Of a DNA stretch of 14,954 bases, positions 7,875 through 14,141 are shown one piece after another (the first letter of the stretch is position 1; every line of letters begins with the position of its first letter). Position numbers and translations under genes: made by a program. Where the stretch lies: the NCBI GenBank assembly GCA_019234175.1, contig JAFALP010000369.1, forward strand, positions 1 to 14,954, given 5' to 3'. The DNA is from Actinomycetota bacterium (lineage in GTDB: Bacteria > Actinomycetota > Thermoleophilia > Gaiellales > Gaiellaceae). The notes beneath the pieces are model-generated. The model had not been told where the DNA came from and ran no database searches. It saw only the letters and a list, made by a program, of their open reading frames with translations.

Positions 7875-8533
7875 CCATCGCCGGCAACTGGAAGATGTTC
7901 TTCGGTCCCGAGCCGATGGAGCTGGCGGACCTCGACGCGATCGTGGCGCCGCCGTACACGCGCCTCGTCGACTGCGTGGAGGCCGGCCTGACGACGTACG
8001 CGCAGAACGTCCACTGGGAGCCGCAGGGCGCGTACACGGGCGAGATCTCCGCGCCGCTCCTGCTCGCGCTCGGCGTGCGCGGGTCGATCGTCGGCCACTC
8101 CGAGCGGCGGCAGTCCTTCGGCGAGACGGACGAGACGGTCGGCCTCCGCACCCGCGCCGCGCTCGACGCCGGCCTGCACGTGATCGCCTGCATCGGCGAG
8201 ACCCGCGAGGAGCGCGAAGGGGGCGAGATGGAGAACGTGCTCCGTCGCCAGCTCTCTGTGCTCGAGCCGCACCCGAACCTCGTCATCGCCTACGAGCCGG
8301 TGTGGGCGATCGGAACGGGGCTGACCGCGACGCCGGAGATCTGCCGCGACACACACGGGTTCATCAAGACGATCATCGACGTGCCCGTTCTCTACGGCGG
8401 CTCCGTCAACCCCGGGAACGCCGAGGCGCTCCTCTCGCAACCGTGCGTGGACGGCGCGCTCGTCGGCGGAGCGTCCCTCGACGTCGAGTCCTTCACGGCG
8501 ATATGCCAGACCGCGGCACGTATCCACTCGTAG
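7871..8533 (+). CDS. tpiA: Triose-phosphate isomerase, short form
   Basis: Interconverts dihydroxyacetone phosphate and glyceraldehyde 3-phosphate. From GTG 7871 the product is 220 aa, about 30 shorter than typical bacterial TPIs. Catalytic residues are all present: Asn6 and Lys8 in AGNWKM, His76 in VGHSERRQSFGETDE, Glu142 in AYEPVWAIGTGLTATPE (mobile loop), and the phosphate-binding YGGSVNPGNA (175-184) and GALVGGASL (195-203). The shortening lies between AGNWKM and VAPPYTRL (only about 16 residues, so helix alpha-1 is largely lost) and before VLYGGS. GTG 7871 is the only start that retains AGNWK at the proper N-terminal position; it forms a GTGA overlap with the pgk stop, indicating coupled translation. 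The end overlaps gpmI by 31 nt. Confidence 0.95.
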   Translation: MTIAGNWKMFFGPEPMELADLDAIVAPPYTRLVDCVEAGLTTYAQNVHWEPQGAYTGEISAPLLLALGVRGSIVGHSERRQSFGETDETVGLRTRAALDAGLHVIACIGETREEREGGEMENVLRRQLSVLEPHPNLVIAYEPVWAIGTGLTATPEICRDTHGFIKTIIDVPVLYGGSVNPGNAEALLSQPCVDGALVGGASLDVESFTAICQTAARIHS

Positions 8534-9975
8534 TCCTCGTCATCCTCGACGGCTGGGGCTGCGCGCCGCCGGGCCCGGGGAACGCGGTCGACCTCGCGCG
8601 CACCCCGGTCTTCGACCGCATCTGGGCGCAGTACCCGCACACGACGCTGAGGGCGTCCGGCGAGGCGGTCGGCCTCCCGCCGGGCCAGATGGGCAACTCC
8701 GAGGTCGGCCACCTGACGATCGGCTCCGGCCGGATCCTCTTCCAGGACCTCATGCGTGTGAACACGTCCATCGAGACGGGCGCGTTCTTCGAGAACGAGG
8801 CGCTGGGCTCGGCATTCGAGCGCGGCGAGAACGTCCACCTGCTCGGGCTCGTGTCGCACGGCGGCGTGCACTCGCACATCGACCACGTGCAGGCGCTGTT
8901 GCAGTTCGCTCCCGAGAAGACCTGGATCCACGCGTTCACCGACGGCCGCGACGTCTCGCCGCACTCGGCCGTGCACGACCTCGCCGACCTGCCGGTCGAC
9001 CGCATCGCCACCGTCGCCGGCCGGTACTGGGCGATGGACCGCGACCACCGCTGGGACCGCACCGTGCGGGCGCTCGACGCGATCGTGCACGGCGCGGGCG
9101 AGCACGCCGCCGACCCCATCGCGGCGGTGCAGGCGAGCTACGACCGCGGCGTCACCGACGAGTTCGTCGAGCCGGTGGTGATCGACGGGCGTCCCCGCCT
9201 CGATCCCGAGCGCGACACCGCGATCTTCTTCAACTTCCGTCCCGACCGCGCGCGGCAGCTCTCGGAGAAGCTCGGCGAGCTCGGTGTCGACCTGACGACG
9301 ATGACGCGCTACCGCGAGGACTTCGACTTCCCGGTCGTGTTCCCCGAGCAGCCCGTGGCCATGGTGCTGGCGGAGGCGCTCGCGCAGCACGGCGTCCGCC
9401 AGCTGCACGCGGCCGAGACGGAGAAGTACGCGCACGTCACCTACTTCTTCGACGGCGGCCGCGAGGCGGAGTTCCCCGCCGAGATGCGGCTGCTCGTGCC
9501 GTCGCCGCGCGACGTGGCGGGGTACGACGAGAAGCCGCAGATGTCGGCGCCCGAGCTCGCCGACCGCTTCGTCGAGGAGATCGGCGACGACTTCGCGTTC
9601 GCGGTCATCAACTTCGCCAACCCGGACATGGTCGGCCACACGGGCGTCATCCCGGCGGTGGTCGAGGCGGTGGAGACGACCGACGCCTGCCTCGGCCGTG
9701 TCCTCGAGGCGGTGGGCCGCCTGGGCGGTATCTGCCTCGTCACCGCCGACCACGGCAACGCCGAGAAGCTCCTGGAGGACGACGGCGTCAGTCCCCACAC
9801 GGCGCACACGACCAATCCGGTGCCGCTCGTGGTCACGGCTCCCGGCCTCGCGCTCCGGGAGGGCGGCGAGCTGTCCGACCTGGCCCCGACCGTCCTGGCC
9901 CTCCTCGGCTTCGAGCAGCCGCCCGAGATGACCGGGCGAAATCTCATTCCCCATCTCTCCTGGACAGGGCTATGA
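8503..9975 (+). CDS. gpmI: 2,3-bisphosphoglycerate-independent phosphoglycerate mutase
   Basis: Mn-dependent cytosolic mutase interconverting 3- and 2-phosphoglycerate through a phosphoserine intermediate (alkaline-phosphatase superfamily). The 490-aa protein is slightly shorter than the usual ~510. Motifs in order: metal-binding Asp16 in VILDGWG, nucleophile Ser66 in QMGNSEVGHLTIGSGR, SHGGVHSH (118-125), TDGRD (146-150), GRYWAMDRDHRWDR (173-186), FFNFRPDRARQLS (242-254), NPDMVGHTG (373-381), TADHGNAE (414-421) and HTAHTTNPVP (432-441). ATG 8503 is the only start codon in frame before the conserved LDGWG; it lies inside tpiA, giving a 31-nt overlap, with no clear ribosome-binding site, so it likely depends on translation of tpiA. 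Last gene of the glycolytic operon; its stop overlaps the TATGAT promoter candidate of the sigma-factor gene. No enolase gene follows. Confidence 0.97.
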   Translation: MPDRGTYPLVVLVILDGWGCAPPGPGNAVDLARTPVFDRIWAQYPHTTLRASGEAVGLPPGQMGNSEVGHLTIGSGRILFQDLMRVNTSIETGAFFENEALGSAFERGENVHLLGLVSHGGVHSHIDHVQALLQFAPEKTWIHAFTDGRDVSPHSAVHDLADLPVDRIATVAGRYWAMDRDHRWDRTVRALDAIVHGAGEHAADPIAAVQASYDRGVTDEFVEPVVIDGRPRLDPERDTAIFFNFRPDRARQLSEKLGELGVDLTTMTRYREDFDFPVVFPEQPVAMVLAEALAQHGVRQLHAAETEKYAHVTYFFDGGREAEFPAEMRLLVPSPRDVAGYDEKPQMSAPELADRFVEEIGDDFAFAVINFANPDMVGHTGVIPAVVEAVETTDACLGRVLEAVGRLGGICLVTADHGNAEKLLEDDGVSPHTAHTTNPVPLVVTAPGLALREGGELSDLAPTVLALLGFEQPPEMTGRNLIPHLSWTGL

Positions 9976-9976
9976 T
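9971..9976 (+). promoter_or_regulatory. Candidate -10 element (TATGAT) for the ECF sigma gene
   Basis: TATGAT differs from the consensus TATAAT at one position and is the best -10 seen in the window. It contains the gpmI stop codon (TGA 9973-9975) and ends 9 nt before the TTG start at 9986, predicting a leader of about 0-3 nt. No matching -35 is seen about 17 nt upstream. Confidence 0.45.
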
Positions 9977-9985
9977 GGGCGCCAC

Positions 9986-10582
9986 TTGTCGCTGCCCCAG
10001 CCTGATCCTGGCGTCCTGCGGAAGGCGCAGCGGGGGGACGATCGCGCCTTCTCCATCATCGTGCGCGCGTATCAGGTCCCCGTCTTCAACTATGTCCTGC
10101 GCCTGGTCGGAGACCGCTCGCTCGCCGAGGACCTGACGCAGGAGGTCTTCCTCCGCGTCTACCAGGGCCTGCCGCGCTTCTCGCTGCGGTCGAAGTTCAC
10201 GACGTGGCTCTTCCAGGTGACGAAGAACCGCGTGCTCGACGAGCTGCGTGCCGTCGAGCGGCGGCCGCGCGCGACCGTCGACATCGACGACGCGCCGGCG
10301 CTCGAGGTGCTCGACGCGCCGTTCGAGCGCCTCGAGGCGATCGACGCCGTGTGGCGCGCGGTCGAGAACCTCAATCCCGACCTGAAGCTCGCGCTCCTGC
10401 TGCGCGACGTCGTCGGCCTCTCGTACGGCGAGATCGCCGACTCGCTCGAGATCACGCTCGCCACCGTGAAGTGGCGGATCTACAAGGCGCGCGAAGACGT
10501 GCAGCTCGCGCTCGCGCGCGAGGGCATCACCTTCTACGCCGCCGAGCCCGAGCTCGGCGCCGAAGCCGCGCCGCTCCTCTAG
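9986..10582 (+). CDS. ECF-type RNA polymerase sigma factor
   Basis: Group IV sigma-70 factor, 198 aa, expected to direct core RNA polymerase to specific promoters. Region 2 runs from about 14 to 80: AQRGDDRAFSIIVRAY, LAEDLTQEVFLRVYQGLPRF (47-65), then TTWLFQVTKNRVLDELR (72-88). Region 4 covers about 126-176: LKLALLLRDVVGLSYGEIAD (133-152) and the helix LATVKWRIYKARE (158-170). A short acidic linker (about 98-112) separates them. The ~22-residue C-terminal tail is Ala/Glu-rich. TTG 9986 is the only start codon in this frame ahead of region 2. No zinc-finger anti-sigma gene follows; the next gene is convergent, so regulation must come from elsewhere or from its own promoter. The ECF subgroup is not assigned. 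Confidence 0.92.
   Translation: MSLPQPDPGVLRKAQRGDDRAFSIIVRAYQVPVFNYVLRLVGDRSLAEDLTQEVFLRVYQGLPRFSLRSKFTTWLFQVTKNRVLDELRAVERRPRATVDIDDAPALEVLDAPFERLEAIDAVWRAVENLNPDLKLALLLRDVVGLSYGEIADSLEITLATVKWRIYKAREDVQLALAREGITFYAAEPELGAEAAPLL
10579..10582. other. Shared stop codons of two convergent genes (CTAG)
   Basis: The palindrome CTAG supplies TAG (10580-10582) as the stop of the sigma-factor gene and, on the other strand, TAG (complement of 10579-10581) as the stop of the phosphoesterase gene. The two coding regions therefore overlap by their stops, leaving no space for a terminator between them. Confidence 0.85.
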
Positions 10583-11307
10583 AGCCCCTGCTCCAACCGG
10601 GCGGCGAGCGCCTCCGGCAGTCCCGCCTCGCGCATCTCCGACTGCGTGCGCGCGACGTCGTACTCGACGCGTTGGAACGTCGCGACGCGGCGGTCGAGGT
10701 CGAGGTCGAGCCACGCGGCGTCCGGGTTGCCGTCGCGCGGCTGTCCCACCGATCCCGGGTTGAGGAGGACGCGGCCATCGAGCGCGACCTCGTCGCCGTC
10801 GGCGGCGAGACCGCCGGCGAGCGCGTCCTCGCGCCACGTCACCTCCAGGGCGACGTGGCTGTGGCCGACGAGCGCGATCGGAAAGGGACTGAGCACGAGC
10901 GTCGCCACCGCCGCCTCGTCCGAAAGGACGTACTCCCACACGGGGTCGCGGGCGCTCCCGTGGTACATGGCGATCTCGTCGCGGACTCCCTCCGGATCGA
11001 GCGTGCCGAGGAACGTCCGTGCCCGTTCGGTGAGCACGTCCCGTGTCCAGCGCGCCGCCACCGCCGCGTCGCCGCTGAACTCGCTCAGGTCGATCGTCCC
11101 GCGCACGGCGAGGTCGTGGTTGCCGCCGAGACAGAAGGCGGCGCGCTCCTCGACGATGTCGCAGCATTCGTTCGGACGCGGGCCGTAGCCGACGACGTCG
11201 CCGAGGCACCACAGCTCGTCCGGCGGCGTCTCGTCGACGGCTGCGAGCACCGCCTCGAGCGCCGCGAGGTTCGAGTGCACGTCCGAGAGGACGGCGACTC
11301 GGGTCAG
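10579..11307 (-). CDS. Calcineurin-like metallophosphoesterase (YfcE/MJ0936 type)
   Basis: Predicted two-metal phosphodiesterase or phosphatase of unknown substrate, 242 aa and cytosolic. Metal-ligand motifs are complete and in order: Asp9/His11 in LSDVHSN, Asp37 in GDVVGYGP (36-43), Asn63/His64 in GGNHD, His116 in YHGS, His149/His151 in VGHSH. The end is LLNPGSVGQPRDG (181-193), as in single-domain family members. The best start is CTG (complement of 11305-11307), which gives MTRVAVLSDVHSN, the expected N-terminus, and overlaps the preceding TGA as CTGA, in the manner of ATGA couplings. The nearest conventional start is a GTG 20 codons upstream (about 11366), inside the DUF3467 gene, which would add an unlikely extension. 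Cotranscribed with the DUF3467 gene. Confidence 0.9.
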   Translation of the reverse strand: MTRVAVLSDVHSNLAALEAVLAAVDETPPDELWCLGDVVGYGPRPNECCDIVEERAAFCLGGNHDLAVRGTIDLSEFSGDAAVAARWTRDVLTERARTFLGTLDPEGVRDEIAMYHGSARDPVWEYVLSDEAAVATLVLSPFPIALVGHSHVALEVTWREDALAGGLAADGDEVALDGRVLLNPGSVGQPRDGNPDAAWLDLDLDRRVATFQRVEYDVARTQSEMREAGLPEALAARLEQGL

Positions 11308-11609
11308 CGGTCCGGTGCTTCCGGCAGGTTGCGGATCCCCTCGGTCGTCTGCCACTTCGACCAGGAATCCTGCAGGGCTGCCATCAACTCCTCGATGAAG
11401 CGCGGCGACGCGTTCACGCGGGCGACGACGGCGCCTGGGACGTCGCCTTCTTCGACCTCGTGCTCGATCCGCGCGAAGGTCAGCGTGAACTCGTAGCGGG
11501 AGAAGCTGATGTTGGCGAAGTTCGCGTAGACGCCGGCGATGTCGGCGGGATCGAGGTGGATGTTGAGCCGGCGCTCGCCGGTCTCCTCCTGGGGCTCGTC
11601 CTCGTCCAC
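11304..11609 (-). CDS. DUF3467 family protein
   Basis: Small cytosolic protein of 101 aa. The body matches DUF3467 in pattern: VYANFANISFSRYEFTLTFA (27-46), then a strand with VVARVNASPRFIEELMAALQ (61-80), as in the family's YANFA-S-S-EF-L-F and IxxP-x-xx-LL-AL motifs. The family has no settled function that I know of. The first ~15 residues are highly acidic (MDEDEPQEETGE). GTG 11609 has no ribosome-binding site; a -10-like TAGTAT on this strand ends 9 nt upstream, so translation is probably leaderless or nearly so. The TGA stop overlaps the CTG start of the phosphoesterase gene by 3 nt, within CTGA. Divergent from the channel gene, with only 22 bp between the start codons. Confidence 0.85.
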   Translation of the reverse strand: MDEDEPQEETGERRLNIHLDPADIAGVYANFANISFSRYEFTLTFARIEHEVEEGDVPGAVVARVNASPRFIEELMAALQDSWSKWQTTEGIRNLPEAPDR

Positions 11610-11617
11610 GCGGCCAC

Positions 11618-11624
11618 GATACTA
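11618..11624. promoter_or_regulatory. Overlapping divergent -10 elements between the DUF3467 and channel genes
   Basis: GATACTA contains GATACT on the plus strand (11618-11623, 8 nt before ATG 11632) and TAGTAT on the minus strand (11624 down to 11619, 9 nt before GTG 11609). Both predict transcripts starting within about 3 nt of the start codon. The arrangement and the CTAG (11622-11625) repeat what is seen at 4176-4185. No -35 is clear; the spacer is only 22 bp, so any -35 would lie inside the opposing gene. Confidence 0.45.
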
Positions 11625-11631
11625 GGCGGTC

Positions 11632-12642
11632 ATGGACGCCGTCCGCCGCCTCCGTCAGGTCGAGAAGCTCATGCTCGCCGTCGCCGCGACGCTGGCCGTC
11701 GGGACCGTCGGGTTCCGCCTGATCCTGCACGAGTCGTGGTTCCAGGCGTTCTACCGCGCCGTCATCACGGCGACGCTGACCGGCATGGACTCGATCCCGA
11801 AGGGCGACGGCGCGCGGGCGCTCTCGATCGTGATGGTGATCGCCGGTCTCACGATCATCGCCTACTCCGGCGCGGTTATCGTCGAGGCGATCGCAGGCGG
11901 GATCCTCACCGGGGTCGTCGCCGAACGACGCAGGGAGCGGACCATCCAGAACCTCAGCGACCACTACATCATCTGCGGCTACGGGCGCGTCGGCCAGCGC
12001 GTGGCGGACGAGTTCCGCGCGAGCGGGGCGAGGTTCGTCGTCATCGACGTGAACGACGGCGCCATCGAGATCGCGAGGGAAGCCGGCTACCTCTTCATCC
12101 AGGGCAACGCGACCGAGGACGAAGACCTCGCCCAAGCGGGGCTGGCGCGCGCGAAGGGCATCGTCGTCGCCTCCGACTCGGACGCGGACAACCTCTACAT
12201 CGTGCTGTCGGCGCGTGCGCTTCGCCCCGACTTGCAGATCGTCGCCCGCGGCTCCGACGAGGACGCGGCGAAGAAGCTCAAGCTCGCCGGCGCCGACCGC
12301 GTCGTGCTCCCGTACACGAGCGCGGGCCGGACGATGGCGAACCTCGTCCTTCGCCCTCAGGTGACGGAGTTCCTCGACACGGTGACGACGTCGATGGGGC
12401 CGGACCTGCACATGGCGGAGATCGAGGTCCACCGCACCTGCACGCAGGCGGGCAAGACGATCCGCGACATCCGCGTGCGCAAGGAGACGGGCGCGATCAT
12501 CGTCGCGCTCCGCCGGCACGACGGCACGTTCGAGACGACGCCGGAGCCGGACGAGACGATCGAGCCCGGCGACGTCATCGTCGGCGTCGGCACGAACGAG
12601 GAGCTGCAGAAGCTCGAGGACCTGTTCAGCGTTGGCGGCTGA
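11632..12642 (+). CDS. Two-TM channel protein with cytoplasmic RCK (TrkA-N/TrkA-C) domains
   Basis: Inner-membrane protein of 336 aa with MthK-like architecture: TM1 about 12-32, re-entrant pore helix about 37-50, TM2 about 62-90 (Gly72 and Gly80 as possible hinges), then an RCK domain with the Rossmann motif CGYGRVGQ (115-122), acidic Asp139 in VVIDVN (suits NAD/NADH), GNATED (159-164) and a TrkA-C domain (about 255-336). In K+ channels the pore helix is followed by TVGYG; here the aligned residues are L49-T50-G51-M52-D53 followed by SIP, so potassium selectivity cannot be assumed. ATG 11632 has no ribosome-binding site; the divergent -10 cluster 8 nt upstream suggests a leaderless message. 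The last 11 nt overlap argS. An alternative reading is a ligand-sensing, non-conducting relative. Confidence 0.88.
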   Translation: MDAVRRLRQVEKLMLAVAATLAVGTVGFRLILHESWFQAFYRAVITATLTGMDSIPKGDGARALSIVMVIAGLTIIAYSGAVIVEAIAGGILTGVVAERRRERTIQNLSDHYIICGYGRVGQRVADEFRASGARFVVIDVNDGAIEIAREAGYLFIQGNATEDEDLAQAGLARAKGIVVASDSDADNLYIVLSARALRPDLQIVARGSDEDAAKKLKLAGADRVVLPYTSAGRTMANLVLRPQVTEFLDTVTTSMGPDLHMAEIEVHRTCTQAGKTIRDIRVRKETGAIIVALRRHDGTFETTPEPDETIEPGDVIVGVGTNEELQKLEDLFSVGG

Positions 12643-14137
12643 TCCGGTCAGCGCCCTCGCCGAGTCGCTCGGCTCGGAGGTGGTGCTCGAGCGGCCGGGC
12701 GAGGCGACGCACGGCGACTACGCGACGAACGCGGCGCTGCGGCTCGCGGGCACCAGGCGGAAGCCGCCGCGCGAGCTCGCGCTCGAGCTCGCCGCACAGG
12801 CGGAGTCGCTGCCGGCGGTGGAGCGCGCGGAGGTCGCAGGCCCGGGCTTCGTCAACCTGTTCCTCGGCGACGCCTGGTTCGTCGACGCGCTCTCGGTCAT
12901 GCTCGATCAGGGCGTTGCGTTCGGCGCGGACAGCGCTGCCGAGCGGCTGAAGATCCAGGTGGAGATGGTGTCCGCGAACCCGACGGGCCCGCTGCACGTC
13001 GCGCACGGCCGGAACGGCGCATACGGCGACTCGGTCGCGCGGCTCCTCGAGTTCGCGGGGCACGACGTCTCGCGCGAGTACTACTACAACGACTCCGGCG
13101 GGCAGATGGAGCGGTTCCGCGCGTCGGTCGACGCTGTGCGCCGCGGCGAGGAGCCGCCGGAGGACGGCTATCGCGGCGACTACATCCGCGACCTCGCCGC
13201 GAAGCCGGGCGACCCCGTGCCGGAGATGCTGCACCGCATCGAGGAGACGCTCGAGCGCTTTCGCGTCCACTTCGACACGTGGGAGCGGCAGAGCGTCGTC
13301 GAGCGGCGGCTGCCGGAGCTCCTGCCGAAGCTCGACACCTACGAGAAGGACGGCGCGCTGTGGGCGCGCTCCTCCGCGTACGGCGACGACGAGGATCGCG
13401 TGCTGCTGCGTTCGGAAGACCGGTCGCCGACGTACCGCGCCGCCGACGTCCCGTACCTCGTCGAGAAGATGGACGCGGGATTCGGACGCGCGATCTACGT
13501 GCTGGGCGCGGACCACCACGGCACGCGCAACTGGTACGCGGCCGTCGCGCGCATGCTCGGGTACGACCCGGAGCGGATCGAGGTGCTGCTCTATCAACTC
13601 GTCCACCTGACGAAGGGCGGCGAGCAGGCGCGCATGTCGCGCCGCCGCGGCGACATCGTCTTCCTCGACGACTTCCTCGACGAGATCGGCGTCGACGCGG
13701 GGCGGTGGTATCTCGTCAGCCGCGGGCCGGACCAGACGATCGAGATCGACGTCGACCTCGCGGCCGAGCGGTCGCAGAAGAACCCCGTCTACTACGTGCA
13801 GTACGCGCACGCGCGCATCGCGGGGATCCTCCGGAACGCCGAGGGCGCTGCCGGCGCGGTCACGCTCGCCGAGCCGCTCGCACCGGAGGAGCGCGAGCTG
13901 GTGAAGCGGCTCGCCGAGTTTCCCGAGGTGGTGCGGGACGCGACCGAGCGCCGCGGGCCGCAGGCGATCCCCGCGTACGCCATCCGGGTCGCCGACGACT
14001 TCCACCGCTTCTACCACGAGCATCGCGTGCTCGAGAGCGAGCAGGAGGCGTTCCGGCTCGCGCTCTGCCGCGCGACGCAGTCGGTGATCGCGCGCTCGCT
14101 CCAGCTCGTCGGCGTCGACGCGCCTGAAAGGATGTAG
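12632..14137 (+). CDS. argS: Arginyl-tRNA synthetase
   Basis: Class I enzyme charging tRNA-Arg with arginine using ATP. The 501-aa protein is shorter than the usual 550-590, mostly because the N-terminal additional domain begins late: only about 20 residues precede [16 protein letters not shown] (21-36). The catalytic core has [20 protein letters not shown] (114-133), where the HIGH motif is H122-V-A-H125 instead of HxGH, then [11 protein letters not shown] (148-158), [11 protein letters not shown] (290-300) and the KMSKS position ARMSRRRGD (333-341). The DALR anticodon-binding domain ([14 protein letters not shown] to ARSLQLVGV) is complete. TTG 12632 lies in the channel gene (11-nt overlap), the first in-frame start that keeps a family-like N-terminus; translation is likely coupled. 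TAG stop, then 4 nt to glpX. Confidence 0.95.
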   Translation: MAADPVSALAESLGSEVVLERPGEATHGDYATNAALRLAGTRRKPPRELALELAAQAESLPAVERAEVAGPGFVNLFLGDAWFVDALSVMLDQGVAFGADSAAERLKIQVEMVSANPTGPLHVAHGRNGAYGDSVARLLEFAGHDVSREYYYNDSGGQMERFRASVDAVRRGEEPPEDGYRGDYIRDLAAKPGDPVPEMLHRIEETLERFRVHFDTWERQSVVERRLPELLPKLDTYEKDGALWARSSAYGDDEDRVLLRSEDRSPTYRAADVPYLVEKMDAGFGRAIYVLGADHHGTRNWYAAVARMLGYDPERIEVLLYQLVHLTKGGEQARMSRRRGDIVFLDDFLDEIGVDAGRWYLVSRGPDQTIEIDVDLAAERSQKNPVYYVQYAHARIAGILRNAEGAAGAVTLAEPLAPEERELVKRLAEFPEVVRDATERRGPQAIPAYAIRVADDFHRFYHEHRVLESEQEAFRLALCRATQSVIARSLQLVGVDAPERM

Positions 14138-14141
14138 CGCC

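Noticed and set aside
11308..12519. Long minus-strand open frame continuing upstream of the phosphoesterase
   Set aside because: It lies antisense to the channel gene and across the DUF3467 gene, with Arg/Asp/Val-rich composition typical of shadow frames in high-GC DNA.
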